A stretch of DNA of 64,000 nt from Reinekea marinisedimentorum (GCF_004341165.1 NZ_SLZR01000006.1:62001-126000), one strand, 5' to 3'; positions 29,098 to 38,150 are shown, counted from the first letter of the stretch. Program-made: numbers and translations. The notes: generated from the sequence alone by a model not told the origin.

Positions 29098-29109
29098 GAG
29101 GGTTAAAAA

Positions 29110-29868
29110 ATGGCAGTAGCCAAGAAGAAAGCTCCCGCTAAACGCGGACCAAAGCCAGCAGCTAAAAAAACGACAGTAGCTAAAAAACCTGCAGCTAAAA
29201 AGCCAGCAGTTAAAAAGGCTCCGGTAAAAAAAGCGCCAGCGAGAAAAGCACCTGCCAAAAAAACCGCAGCAGTGAAAGCTCCTGTCGTAAATAAAGCATT
29301 AGCTACTGCTGAAAAGGCTCAGGAAAAAGCAAATGCAGCTGTCGTAAAAGCAACTGCTGCTCTGGCCAAGGCTAAAGAGAAGAAGGCTGCGGTTACCGCC
29401 AAGGCTCGCACCAGCAAGACTGCTGCAACCCTGCGTCAACTCGAAGCTGCTAAAGCTGGCTATGTCAAAGCCCAGGCAGCTCTGGTTACTGCTAAAGCCG
29501 CAGCGAAAGCCGCGAGCTTTGAAGTTAAATTAGCGGTTATCGAAAGCTCTATCGAGACAGCAAAAGAGAAGTCTGCAGCACGCGTTACTGCCTTTGCAGA
29601 AGGTCTGGAAGCTAAAAAAGCAGACGATCTCGCCAAAGCGGTTGCTTCTTTCGAAGCCAAATGGCTGGCAGCTCGCGCCAAGGCAGATACCCGCAAGGTA
29701 AAAACCTTCCAGAAGAAAGAAGAAGTTAAAACCAAAGCGGCTGAGCGCAAGGTGAAAGCTAAGATTTCTGCTCTGAAGAAGCAGCAGACTGTAAAGCGTA
29801 AACCGGTTGCCCGTAAGCCTCGTGCAACTGCAGCAGCGCCAGCAGCGGCTGTTAAAGCGGAAAGCTAA
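29110..29868 (+). CDS. Histone H1-like Lys/Ala-rich DNA-binding protein
   Basis: 252 residues. The first ~60 residues are KKAPAK/AAKKPA-type repeats of Lys, Ala and Pro like the tails of histone H1, AlgP or PhaF. The middle (about 60-220) is Ala-, Lys- and Glu-rich and predicted to be a long coiled-coil helix. The end is again basic with KRKPVARKPRA. This composition suggests a nucleoid-associated protein; the exact family cannot be told by eye because of low complexity. AAGAGGG seven bases before the ATG is a good ribosome binding site. It stands alone, with its own promoter and terminator. Confidence 0.85.
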   Translation: MAVAKKKAPAKRGPKPAAKKTTVAKKPAAKKPAVKKAPVKKAPARKAPAKKTAAVKAPVVNKALATAEKAQEKANAAVVKATAALAKAKEKKAAVTAKARTSKTAATLRQLEAAKAGYVKAQAALVTAKAAAKAASFEVKLAVIESSIETAKEKSAARVTAFAEGLEAKKADDLAKAVASFEAKWLAARAKADTRKVKTFQKKEEVKTKAAERKVKAKISALKKQQTVKRKPVARKPRATAAAPAAAVKAES

Positions 29869-29907
29869 TCGCTATTTGCTGATGTCTTAGATCAGCACTG
29901 TGAAATG

Positions 29908-29937
29908 GCCTGCACCTGAGTGTGCGGGCTTTTTTTT
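29908..29937 (+). terminator. Rho-independent terminator of the H1-like gene
   Basis: An 8-bp stem with one G-T pair (29908-29915 with 29922-29929), followed by eight T residues. Confidence 0.85.
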
Positions 29938-30048
29938 GCCTGTTGCTTTTGTTCTGCAGGCAGTGCTATGGCGCACACCGGGCTATCATATGAGCCTGAT
30001 TTGTGTGGTAGACTTCCCGCCTTTCCAACTCCTGCTCGATATTTGGTT

Positions 30049-30750
30049 ATGAATATACTATCGATAGATACCACTGCGGATCTCTGCTCAATCGCCTTAG
30101 ACGCCGGCGGCAACTCATTTGTCTTTCATGAATCCCGGCCAAGAGAGCATGCAAAAATTCTATTACCTGAAATTACCCGGTTGTTTCATGAGGCGGGAAT
30201 CAAGATTCAGGATCTGGATCTGGTTGTATTTGGTCGTGGCCCCGGTTCATTTACCGGCGTGCGTATTGCGGCGTCGGTTGCCCAGGGTATTGCACTGGCA
30301 GCTGGCTGCCCGGTGTTTCCGGTCAGTACACTGCAATCGGTTGCCTTCAGTGCGGCAAAGAATGGCGCCAGATCGATTTGGGTGGCCCTGGATGCGAGAA
30401 TGTCTGAGTGGTATTTTGCCCGGTATAACATCAGCGGCAGTAGCCTGGTGCCGGAGTTGATTGATCAGGAACAGGTGTTACCACCTGCGCAGATTTCACA
30501 AACACCAGAATCAGAGACCACTTTTTGCGGCAATGGCTGGGCAACGGACTATCCGTTGCCTGAACAGCTGGCAGAGCGAACAATTTCTGCTGATCCGTTA
30601 CTGGGTTTGCCGCATGCGCTGCATAGCCTGGAGCTGGTCAAAATATTGATGAGTGAAAAGGGTGAGCAAGCAGTTGCGCCTGAACAGGCGATTCCGGTTT
30701 ACCTCCGTGATAAGGTGACTTGGGATAATAAGCCAAAAGTTGGCAGTTAA
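30049..30750 (+). CDS. tsaB: tRNA threonylcarbamoyladenosine biosynthesis protein TsaB
   Basis: Partner of TsaD and TsaE in making t6A at position 37 of ANN-decoding tRNAs. 233 residues from the ATG at 30049. It has the ASKHA-type start NILSIDTTADLCSIAL, the HAKILLPEITRL block and the signature GPGSFTGVRIAASVAQG near 65-80. A longer in-frame reading to 29920 overlaps the terminator and adds unrelated residues, so it is rejected. uppP follows 18 bases later on the same strand. Confidence 0.93.
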   Translation: MNILSIDTTADLCSIALDAGGNSFVFHESRPREHAKILLPEITRLFHEAGIKIQDLDLVVFGRGPGSFTGVRIAASVAQGIALAAGCPVFPVSTLQSVAFSAAKNGARSIWVALDARMSEWYFARYNISGSSLVPELIDQEQVLPPAQISQTPESETTFCGNGWATDYPLPEQLAERTISADPLLGLPHALHSLELVKILMSEKGEQAVAPEQAIPVYLRDKVTWDNKPKVGS

Positions 30751-30768
30751 TTTTTATCAGAGGGTACG

Positions 30769-31572
30769 ATGATTTCAATTCAATGGATTGTGTTAGCTAT
30801 TATTCAGGGCGTAACCGAGTTTCTGCCCATTTCCAGTTCTGCTCATTTGATTCTTCCGGCGCAAATCCTGGGTTGGGCGGATCAGGGCCTGGCATTCGAT
30901 GTAGCCGTTCATGTTGGCTCATTACTGGCAGTCATTATTTATTTCAGAAAAGCACTTATCGATATCACGGCTAACTTTTTTCTAAGGTTGGCTCAAAAAC
31001 CTTGCGATTCAAACCTCGCCAATCAGGGTTGGCTGATCCTTATTGGAACAATACCGGCCGTTATATTCGGGTTTCTAATGGAGCATGTCATTGAAACCTA
31101 TTTGCGCAGTATTTTGGTTATTGCCATGACCACAACCCTATTTGGACTGTTGCTGTGGTTTGCAGATGTAAAAGCAAAACAGGTTAAAAGCCTGGATGCC
31201 ATTGGCTGGAAGGAAGCACTGGCTGTCGGCTTCGCGCAGGCTTTAGCCTTAATACCGGGCACATCGCGCTCGGGGATTACCATGACAGCGGGGTTGCTGC
31301 TGGGAATGCACAAGGTTGACGCAGCCCGTTTCAGTTTCCTGTTGTCCATTCCGTTGATTCTTGCTGCGGGTACGCTCAAAACCATTGAATTACTGCAAAG
31401 CCCGAGTTCTTACGATATACAGGCGATTGCATTTGGCTCAGTGCTTTCCTTTATAAGCGCCTTTGCCTGCATTGTTTTGTTCCTCAAGTGGATTGAGCGA
31501 TCCGGGTTTTTACCATTCGTAGTCTATCGACTGGCGTTAGGGGCGGTTCTGTTCTATCTGTATTTCAGCTAG
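30769..31572 (+). CDS. uppP: Undecaprenyl-diphosphatase UppP (BacA)
   Basis: Integral membrane phosphatase that recycles undecaprenyl pyrophosphate to the lipid carrier for cell-wall synthesis. 267 residues with about eight membrane helices. The two conserved motifs are present: QGVTEFLPISSSAHL at about 14-28 and PGTSRSG at about 163-169. AGAGGG five bases before the ATG. It is probably transcribed with tsaB. Confidence 0.95.
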   Translation: MISIQWIVLAIIQGVTEFLPISSSAHLILPAQILGWADQGLAFDVAVHVGSLLAVIIYFRKALIDITANFFLRLAQKPCDSNLANQGWLILIGTIPAVIFGFLMEHVIETYLRSILVIAMTTTLFGLLLWFADVKAKQVKSLDAIGWKEALAVGFAQALALIPGTSRSGITMTAGLLLGMHKVDAARFSFLLSIPLILAAGTLKTIELLQSPSSYDIQAIAFGSVLSFISAFACIVLFLKWIERSGFLPFVVYRLALGAVLFYLYFS

Positions 31573-31606
31573 CGTCGCATGCGCAAAACTCGGTAACAAT
31601 TTAGAA

Positions 31607-31635
31607 TTCGCAATGATGATTAAAAATTCTATACT
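31607..31635 (+). promoter_or_regulatory. Sigma-70 promoter
   Basis: TTCGCA (31607-31612) and TATACT (31630-31635) are separated by 17 bases, about 36 bases before the ATG of the following unknown gene. Confidence 0.6.
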
Positions 31636-31671
31636 TGAGCTGCAGACTGACAGTTGAACAGGTAACAGGTT

Positions 31672-32037
31672 ATGCAAATCCCTACTTCGGTTCTTTCCAG
31701 TAATTACGATACCTCCAGCCTTCGGCGCGGTGGCCAGCAGTCTGCTGTCAGCGATTTTCAGGCCGATACTAAGCCGATGCCTGATCAGGCAATGGCTGCT
31801 GAAGCCGATGGGTCTGTTGCTGAATCCGTATCAGCACCGGAATCCAGCCAGTTTTCACCCGTAGCGTCTGCACCACAAGCTGAAGCGGCGGCGAACAGCA
31901 ATGCTTTTGTGCCGTCTGAACCGTTCACCAGCTCCGGCAATTCAATGACCGACCAGTATCTGCAAGTTGCCAACGAGACACCCATGAGTATGACCTCTCA
32001 GGATCCAAGCCTTTTCGGTGTTGATGAGTACGTTTAA
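31672..32037 (+). CDS. Disordered protein of unknown function
   Basis: 121 residues of low complexity, rich in Ser, Ala, Gln, Glu and Pro, acidic, with no predicted membrane or catalytic motif. It starts MQIPTSVLSSNYDTSS and ends with an acidic DEYV tail. It looks intrinsically disordered throughout. A good promoter lies just upstream and rsmJ starts 31 bases downstream. Family not recognised; flagellar-hook or regulatory roles would be pure guesses. Confidence 0.6.
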   Translation: MQIPTSVLSSNYDTSSLRRGGQQSAVSDFQADTKPMPDQAMAAEADGSVAESVSAPESSQFSPVASAPQAEAAANSNAFVPSEPFTSSGNSMTDQYLQVANETPMSMTSQDPSLFGVDEYV

Positions 32038-32068
32038 GCAGCGCCTGACGACAATTTGAGAACCCCCA

Positions 32069-32848
32069 ATGTTTACCATTCCGCTTTACTGCCCGGATGA
32101 AGGGCCAGAGCAAAATCGCCTTTTATTAGAACAGTGTAAAAAAGAGTCATGGCTACAAATCAGCTCTGTAAAGCCGAACCAGGCCTTTATCGTCATCGAA
32201 GACGGTAAGTTAGGGTTGGCTGGCAGTTCATGGCCTAAAGTCCATGCTGTCTTCGTCGATTTCCTTTCCGCTGCGGCCGAGCACCGTCGACTGCATGGCG
32301 GTGGAGCAGGGCAGGCCGTGGCCAAGGCTGTTGGCTTAAAAAAGAGAAAAGATATTCACATTCTGGATGCCACTGCCGGGCTGGGGCGTGATGCCTTTGT
32401 TATGGCTTCTCTCGGTGCAACGGTTCACATGCTTGAGCGTAATCAGGTTGTGCATTTACTGCTGAACGATGGCCTGCAACGGTTAAAAGATTCTGGCCAG
32501 CTTGATGAGGTGGCAGATCGAATGACGCTGTCTGCAGGGTCACTTTTAGAGCCGGACGCATGCGCCACCTTAAAACAGTTTGATGTGGTTTATCTCGACC
32601 CGATGTTTCCGGACCGCTCTAAATCAGCCAAGGTGAAAAAGGATATGGCGCTGTTTCACGATATGATCGGCGCAGATATGGATGCCGATGAGTTATTGAA
32701 CCCGGCTATGGCGTTGGCTGAATACCGTGTCGTTGTAAAACGTTCAAAAAAGGCCCCGCTGTTGATGAACAGGGAGCCTTCAACGCAACTGCTCGGTAAG
32801 AGCAGTCGCTTCGATATTTATGCTATTAAGTCGCTCAGCGTTACTTAA
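32069..32848 (+). CDS. rsmJ: 16S rRNA (guanine-1516-N2)-methyltransferase RsmJ
   Basis: SAM-dependent enzyme that methylates G1516 of 16S rRNA. 259 residues. SAM-binding region LDATAGLGRDAFVMASLG at about 104-121, and the family-specific YLDPMFPDRSKSAKVKKDM that carries the catalytic DPMFP motif. The gene ends inside the end of plsB: the two stops overlap tail to tail by eight bases (32841-32848), with no terminator between them. Confidence 0.93.
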   Translation: MFTIPLYCPDEGPEQNRLLLEQCKKESWLQISSVKPNQAFIVIEDGKLGLAGSSWPKVHAVFVDFLSAAAEHRRLHGGGAGQAVAKAVGLKKRKDIHILDATAGLGRDAFVMASLGATVHMLERNQVVHLLLNDGLQRLKDSGQLDEVADRMTLSAGSLLEPDACATLKQFDVVYLDPMFPDRSKSAKVKKDMALFHDMIGADMDADELLNPAMALAEYRVVVKRSKKAPLLMNREPSTQLLGKSSRFDIYAIKSLSVT

Positions 32849-35306
32849 CTTCGGTGTTGGTTGAGCGCTTGGTGACCTGATAGACGTTGTACCAGATGTC
32901 ATCCGGTATCACTAAAGAAGCCTGGCCGATCACCTCCTGAATACGGTCGTCGTATGCCAGATTCCCTTCTTCAGTCAGGGTTAATACCCGCTTATTTTTT
33001 AGTGTCTGAATAAAGCCTTTAAACAGGGCTTTATCGAAAAACTCCGGTGCATCCAGTCCGCTGAGCAGGGCCAAACGCTGCGCCATCTGCTGTGCCTGAT
33101 TTTCCAGAACCGTCTGCGAGCAGTTGCCGGAACCCAAACGCACCAGTACCGATAACGTAATCAGGTAGCGCTCCAGGGTTGGCAGCATAATGTTGGCCAG
33201 ATACTGAAGCTGCAGGCTTTGGTCATGGGTTTTTTCCGGTGCATGAATCAGCCCGAGATCGTTAATGGTAATCAGCTGTTCCGCTTCCATATATTTCAGA
33301 ATGCTGCTTGCCTGCTGCTGAATATCTTCTTTGCTCAGCTGAATAAACAGCTCACTGCGAATGTAGGGGAAGATCATTGCGATCTGTTCAAACAGGGCTG
33401 GCGCGCTGATGCCATTGGCGCGTACCACCAGCGCGGCAATCAACGAAGGTAAAGCAAACAGGTGCTGAACGTTGTTGCGGTAATACGACTGCATGACGGT
33501 GTTTTGAGCATCCAGCCCGTACAGGTTGCCTAGCTTTTGTGGTATCAGCCGCAGTGTTCCCATTTGAACTGCATAGTCGATCCAGTCCCGGGCATCCTGT
33601 TTGGGCAGTGTAATGTAGTTACTGTAGGGCGTTTGTTCGAGAATGCCGTGCAGTAATCTTAACTGGCGCTTCAGTAAATCGCCCTCAATGGCCTGGCGTG
33701 GTGTTGCAAGCAATACAGTGGCAATCAGGTTTATTGGGTTGATGGCCGCTGCAGAATTGATGCGGCTGACGACATCGATAGCCAGCTGATCTACAAAGCC
33801 GAACATCCATTCCGGGCGGTCGTCCGGTCCATAGGTTTTTTGGTTCCATTCCGGCTGATGTTCTTTTAGCTGGTCATTCAGGTGTAAGGGTTCGCCAAAG
33901 TTGAGATAAACGCGGCCGTAGTTTTTCAGCTGTTTAACCGACTTCACCAGGTCAAACAGGTTTTCTTTCTTTTTGTCTTTGCCTTTCAGCTCGCCAATGT
34001 AGGATCGGCTTTCAAATACCTTTTCATAGCCAATATATACGGGAATAAAAACCACCGGGCGTTCAGAGTTGCGTAAGTGGCTGCGAACGGTCATGGCCAG
34101 CGTACCGGTTGCCGGAGAACGCATTCGCCCGGTTCTGGAGCGGCCGCCTTCAACAAAGTATTCAACCGGGAAGCCACGTGAGAAAACTGTGTGGATATAT
34201 TCGTTAAATACGGCGGTGTAAAGCTTGTCGCCGCCGAAGCGCCGGCGCATAAAGAAGGCCCCGCCACGTCGAAGAATGCCGCCAACGATAGGCATATTCA
34301 GGTTTTCACCGGCAGCAATGTGCGGCACGCTCAACCCGTGCTTGTGCAGGGTGTAGCTTAGTAGCAGGTAGTCGATGTGACTGCGGTGGCAGGGTACATA
34401 AACGATCTCATTGTCTTTAGCGAGTTCGCGGACCGGCTCAATGCCATTCAGCTCAATGCCGTTATAGATTTTGTTCCAGAGGCGGGTGAGTGCAATGTCG
34501 TACATGCGGATGGTGGCATAGGAAAGATCTGCGGCAATAACCTGAGCATGTTTGAGTGCGGTATGGCGCGCCTTGTCTTCGCTGATCTTTTTAGAATTCG
34601 CATGGGCGGCAATGGCCTTTCGGACCGGGTCTGTTTTTAACAGCTGATCGATCATGACCCGTTTGTGCGATAAGTCCGGGCCGATAGCTGCTGTGCGCAC
34701 CCGTCGGAAATGAACACGCAGAACGCGGGCAACTTTGCGGGTAGCGATGCTCAGATCGGGATTTTCGTCCAGAAGGCTGCGCAGAGAAACGGGCTCATTG
34801 ATTTCGAAGAAGGTATCCCGACCGGTAAACAGAATGGTCAGCAGCTTTTTAAAACGGCCAATAACTGTCCAGTTGGAGCTGAACAGGGTATTCAGAATGC
34901 CTCGCTTGTTTGACGATGCGCGGCCCCAGAACAGAGAGATGGGTACCAGTAAAATATCCTGATCCGGGTTATCAACCAGGTGCTGCAGCAATATGTTGAT
35001 GCGCGGCGTGACGCCGGCCTTATGGCGCCGGATTACTGACGGGCGGGCGTGAATTGTCAGTAACCTTGCTTCGTCTTTCAGGCCTTTAATGTCAATTTTT
35101 TGGTACAGACCCGGCAACCCTAAAAATCGTAACTGGCGATCTGCAACCAGCGCATCTGAAGTTGACTGATGTTCTAAAACATAGACGCAGTGCTTTTGCT
35201 GCTTTAGCTTTTCAAGGTCTGTGTGATGAAGGTTTTCTGCAACACGAACCCAACAGAACAGGACTTTTTGAGTGATTTGACGTAGACCGGATACTAATGA
35301 CTGCAT
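32841..35306 (-). CDS. plsB: Glycerol-3-phosphate acyltransferase PlsB
   Basis: Inner-membrane-associated enzyme that acylates sn-glycerol-3-phosphate from acyl-CoA or acyl-ACP, first step of phospholipid synthesis. 821 residues. Catalytic HxxxxD motif is HRSHID with His307 and Asp312; the GxxFFMRRxFGG block and the FVEGGRSRTGR substrate-binding motif follow, then FIPVYIGYE. Length is normal for the family. It overlaps the end of rsmJ tail to tail. No nearby lipid gene. Confidence 0.96.
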   Translation of the reverse strand: MQSLVSGLRQITQKVLFCWVRVAENLHHTDLEKLKQQKHCVYVLEHQSTSDALVADRQLRFLGLPGLYQKIDIKGLKDEARLLTIHARPSVIRRHKAGVTPRINILLQHLVDNPDQDILLVPISLFWGRASSNKRGILNTLFSSNWTVIGRFKKLLTILFTGRDTFFEINEPVSLRSLLDENPDLSIATRKVARVLRVHFRRVRTAAIGPDLSHKRVMIDQLLKTDPVRKAIAAHANSKKISEDKARHTALKHAQVIAADLSYATIRMYDIALTRLWNKIYNGIELNGIEPVRELAKDNEIVYVPCHRSHIDYLLLSYTLHKHGLSVPHIAAGENLNMPIVGGILRRGGAFFMRRRFGGDKLYTAVFNEYIHTVFSRGFPVEYFVEGGRSRTGRMRSPATGTLAMTVRSHLRNSERPVVFIPVYIGYEKVFESRSYIGELKGKDKKKENLFDLVKSVKQLKNYGRVYLNFGEPLHLNDQLKEHQPEWNQKTYGPDDRPEWMFGFVDQLAIDVVSRINSAAAINPINLIATVLLATPRQAIEGDLLKRQLRLLHGILEQTPYSNYITLPKQDARDWIDYAVQMGTLRLIPQKLGNLYGLDAQNTVMQSYYRNNVQHLFALPSLIAALVVRANGISAPALFEQIAMIFPYIRSELFIQLSKEDIQQQASSILKYMEAEQLITINDLGLIHAPEKTHDQSLQLQYLANIMLPTLERYLITLSVLVRLGSGNCSQTVLENQAQQMAQRLALLSGLDAPEFFDKALFKGFIQTLKNKRVLTLTEEGNLAYDDRIQEVIGQASLVIPDDIWYNVYQVTKRSTNTEVK

Positions 35307-35363
35307 ACTAATGCCGACTTCCTGTAAAAAAGCGGCTATTTTAACGGTTTCAGTGGCTAACTG

Positions 35364-35570
35364 CTAATAATGTGGTGGCTTGGTATCAACAATATCCGGC
35401 GCCATCTGCTCTTTAAATTCGGTGTAGTCGCGGGCGATTTTCTTCAGCTGCCTTTCCAGATAGTCGATTCTGATTTGTTGCTCGCTGACAACCTTGTCAA
35501 GTTGCTCAACTGTGTCATCCATATGAGTCAGCCGCACCTCGAGCTCTATCAATCTTTCTTTGTCGTTCAT
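35364..35570 (-). CDS. slyX: SlyX family protein
   Basis: 68 residues forming one short coiled coil (ERLIELEVRLTHMDDTVEQL, then a heptad pattern) with the typical tail PPHY. Function unknown in E. coli. Start chosen at the ATG 35570, with AGGAG eight bases upstream; ten further in-frame codons upstream lack such a site and do not fit the family start. It lies upstream of plsB on the same strand. Confidence 0.88.
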   Translation of the reverse strand: MNDKERLIELEVRLTHMDDTVEQLDKVVSEQQIRIDYLERQLKKIARDYTEFKEQMAPDIVDTKPPHY

Positions 35571-35784
35571 GTTATGACTCCTGCATGTCAGAATTGCCAA
35601 TTTGACGTAAAGTTTGGCATTATGCCTTTTTGTTTGCTGTTACGGGTAGTTTTTTGAAAGGGTGCTGTAACCATGGTGCCGGTTCAGAAAGTCGTCAGAC
35701 AGCGGTTAGATGTTTAAACATTGGGTCAGCGGTTTTCGCTATTTGGCCCGCATAGTTTGTTCAATGGAAATACGAGTATAGGAT

Positions 35785-36240
35785 ATGAAGTTAAAATTCT
35801 GGTTAATACGTATTGGTGTTTGTTTATTGGTAGCGTTGCCTGTGCCTTTTATCATGGCAGCAGTTTTGTCTCTCATTACTGGGGTTTCAGACCTTACAGT
35901 GGCTGAATTGGCGGGCTTCGAGTTCACCTCAGCAAAGGTTGCAGCATTTGTACTGACGGTGGTGGTTGTCGCCGGGGTTTGTATGCTGAGTATTATTATC
36001 TCCCGTTCGGATATTCTTGAAGAAGATGACCGTGAAGAAGGTTTGGTGAAGTGGTTTAACGTCAGTAAGGGCTTTGGCTTTCTGACCCGTGAAGACGGTG
36101 AAGATGTATTCGTGCACTTCCGCTCTATTCGTGGTCGCGGACATCGTTCTCTTCAGGAAGGTCAGCGGGTTTTGTTTGGTGTTGTTGAAAGCTCGAAAGG
36201 CCTGCAGGCAGAAGACGTGACCGTTTTACGCCAGAAGTGA
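35785..36240 (+). CDS. Membrane-anchored cold-shock-domain protein
   Basis: 151 residues. Two membrane helices (about 6-31 and 50-73) precede a short acidic linker and a full cold-shock domain from about 85, with RNP1 KGFGFL and RNP2 VFVHF and the starting [11 protein letters not shown]. The domain should bind single-stranded RNA or DNA at the cytoplasmic face of the membrane. The family occurs in marine gammaproteobacteria as far as I recall, but its role is not established. It stands alone, with an AGG close before the ATG and a strong bidirectional terminator behind it. Confidence 0.88.
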   Translation: MKLKFWLIRIGVCLLVALPVPFIMAAVLSLITGVSDLTVAELAGFEFTSAKVAAFVLTVVVVAGVCMLSIIISRSDILEEDDREEGLVKWFNVSKGFGFLTREDGEDVFVHFRSIRGRGHRSLQEGQRVLFGVVESSKGLQAEDVTVLRQK

Positions 36241-36257
36241 GAATTTACCAGCTCATC

Positions 36258-36284
36258 AAAAAGCGGCGTTTGCCGCTTTTTTTT
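36258..36284. terminator. Bidirectional terminator
   Basis: A 10-bp stem (36258-36267 with 36272-36281) with a GTTT loop, flanked by A-runs on the left and eight T residues on the right. It serves the cold-shock gene (plus) and the convergent unknown gene (minus). Confidence 0.88.
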
Positions 36285-36287
36285 GCT

Positions 36288-36677
36288 TCAGGTTTTCCAG
36301 ATTAAGCTTTGGGTCTCACCGTTTTCGCTGACTTCCTGCCAGGCATCCGGGTCTTGCTGCTGTTGCCAGCTATCCTCTACAAAGCGTACCGGGCGATTGA
36401 AATACTCTGCCGCCGAATGGGCGCACTCTTTGTCGGATGGCCAGGGCAATTCATTTGAATCCAGCCAGATGCTGGTATAGCCGTTGACGACCTGCTCATA
36501 AATAACGCCAAATATTTTTTGGCTCTGCCATTGAACGTATACTGGCTGGGCGTTTTTGGGCATGCCCTTTTTCTTTCTGCCAAGTTCACAATGCGTGAAC
36601 ACCTCCGTTAACCAATCAGCAGCTTCCCCGGCCGTTATTTTGGGTACGTAAATTTCAATATCCGGTGCGCGGTTCAT
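36288..36677 (-). CDS. Conserved-looking unknown protein
   Basis: 129 residues, cytoplasmic, mixed alpha/beta look with many Trp residues (WLTEVF, IWLDSNELPWPSD, SWQQQQDP). Reads like a small single-domain protein; the family is not recognised. Its ATG overlaps the stop of the upstream membrane-protein gene by four bases (ATGA), so the two are a translationally coupled pair. Confidence 0.68.
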   Translation of the reverse strand: MNRAPDIEIYVPKITAGEAADWLTEVFTHCELGRKKKGMPKNAQPVYVQWQSQKIFGVIYEQVVNGYTSIWLDSNELPWPSDKECAHSAAEYFNRPVRFVEDSWQQQQDPDAWQEVSENGETQSLIWKT

Positions 36678-36949
36678 GTGCGTCTCTTCAGTAGGTGAAT
36701 AAGTATTTTAAACAGGCTCATGCTCAGGTAGCCCCATAATGCCAGAGCAGCACCGGTAATCACCAGTATTAAACCGCCCAGGGCGACCAGTTCCTGTTCA
36801 AGGCTGCTGATAATCAGTTTGTCGGCAAAGATAATGGCCATCATCCCGGCAGCAAATATAAAGCCGCCACTGGTGAATTGTTTAATAGCCCTGGGGCCGT
36901 TTTGGGTGTGTTTCTGTAACCACAAGGTTGTGTTGTCTCGTATGCTCAA
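36674..36949 (-). CDS. Small two-helix membrane protein
   Basis: 91 residues with two membrane helices (about 26-48 and 55-75) and a basic C-terminal end. The only start giving the whole first helix is a TTG at 36949, with AAGG about eight bases upstream, so the exact start is uncertain. Coupled by a four-base overlap to the following gene; divergent from dapE. Function unknown. Confidence 0.58.
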   Translation of the reverse strand: MSIRDNTTLWLQKHTQNGPRAIKQFTSGGFIFAAGMMAIIFADKLIISSLEQELVALGGLILVITGAALALWGYLSMSLFKILIHLLKRRT

Positions 36950-37019
36950 CCGTTGGCCTTAATTACCGGATCAATAGCGCGTATGATAGCGGCCTTTGTT
37001 TAATGTATGCAGGTCTTTT

Positions 37020-38150
37020 ATGAAATCCGAAACCGTTAATTTAGCTTGTGAACTGATAGCGCGGGAGTCAGTTACGCCAAATGATGCGGGTTGTCAGAAA
37101 TTGATTGCCGAGCGTCTGGAAAACTGCGGTTTCACCAACGAGCATATGCGCATCGAGAATGTTGATAACCTCTGGTCGACACGAGGTGAAGGGCAACCGT
37201 TACTGGTTCTGGCAGGACATACCGATGTCGTACCGGCTGGTGATCCGGCCCGTTGGTCAACACCACCTTTTACACCAACCATTGAAGATGGAATGCTGAA
37301 AGGTCGGGGCGCTGCCGATATGAAAAGCAGCCTGGCGGCCTTTGTTGTGGCGACAGAGCGCTTCGTTAACGACTACCCGAATCACCGCGGCCGCCTGGGT
37401 TATCTGATTACGTCCGACGAAGAGGGCGATGCGTACTATGGCACCGAAGCCGTTATGCAGGAATTAACCCGCCGCGGTGAACAGATTGATTGGGCACTGG
37501 TCGGCGAGCCGTCGAGCACTGCCAAAGTGGGTGATGTCATCAAGAATGGCCGGCGTGGTTCAATGCTTGGTTATTTAACGGTGAAGGGCGTTCAGGGGCA
37601 TGTTGCTTACCCGCATCTGGCGAAAAACCCGGTTCACCTGGCCGCTCCGGCCATTGCCGCACTTTCTACGATGGTTTGGGATGAAGGCAACGACTTTTTC
37701 CCGGCGACATCTTTCCAGATTTCCAACATCAATTCCGGCACCGGTGCTTCGAACGTCATTCCGGGCGAAGCTGAAATTATGTTCAGTTTCCGCTTCAGTA
37801 CGGAAGTAACGGCAGAACAACTGCAGCAACGTACCCGAGACGTTCTGGATCAGTTTGATTTTGACTATGACCTGCGTTTCGAAATTAAGGGGCAACCATT
37901 CTTAACCGAAAGTGGTGCGCTGGTGCAGGCTGCCGTTCAGGCTGTTCAGGAGGTTACCGGCTACCAGCCTGAGCTTTCCACGGCCGGCGGTACCTCCGAT
38001 GGTCGCTTTATTGCTCCCACCGGAGCTCAGGTTTTAGAGCTGGGACCGCTGAATAAAACCATTCATCAGGTGAACGAATGTGTAGCGGTTGATGATCTGG
38101 ATAAGGTCACTGAAATGTATTACCGCATCATGGTAAACCTACTGGCTTAA
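37020..38150 (+). CDS. dapE: Succinyl-diaminopimelate desuccinylase DapE
   Basis: Zinc enzyme of the lysine/meso-diaminopimelate pathway (M20 family). 376 residues from the ATG at 37020, with AGGT six bases upstream. Metal ligands and catalytic residues line up with H. influenzae DapE at the same numbers: His67 and Asp69 in AGHTD, Asp100 in GRGAAD, and the general base Glu134 with Glu135 in TSDEEGD. The last conserved His lies in KTIHQVNE. An upstream in-frame start at 36996 would only add eight unlikely residues. Confidence 0.96.
   Translation: MKSETVNLACELIARESVTPNDAGCQKLIAERLENCGFTNEHMRIENVDNLWSTRGEGQPLLVLAGHTDVVPAGDPARWSTPPFTPTIEDGMLKGRGAADMKSSLAAFVVATERFVNDYPNHRGRLGYLITSDEEGDAYYGTEAVMQELTRRGEQIDWALVGEPSSTAKVGDVIKNGRRGSMLGYLTVKGVQGHVAYPHLAKNPVHLAAPAIAALSTMVWDEGNDFFPATSFQISNINSGTGASNVIPGEAEIMFSFRFSTEVTAEQLQQRTRDVLDQFDFDYDLRFEIKGQPFLTESGALVQAAVQAVQEVTGYQPELSTAGGTSDGRFIAPTGAQVLELGPLNKTIHQVNECVAVDDLDKVTEMYYRIMVNLLA

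Larger units (their letters stand above)
28426..29109. other. Long AT-rich intergenic region with DnaA boxes
   Basis: 684 bases, with no convincing coding frame. It contains two perfect 9-mer DnaA boxes (TTATCCACA on the minus strand) at 28509-28517 and 29089-29097, near-matches around 28487-28495 and 28800-28808, and a very AT-rich stretch at 29000-29085. A perfect TATAAT at 29055-29060 probably drives the histone-like gene. Confidence 0.55.
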
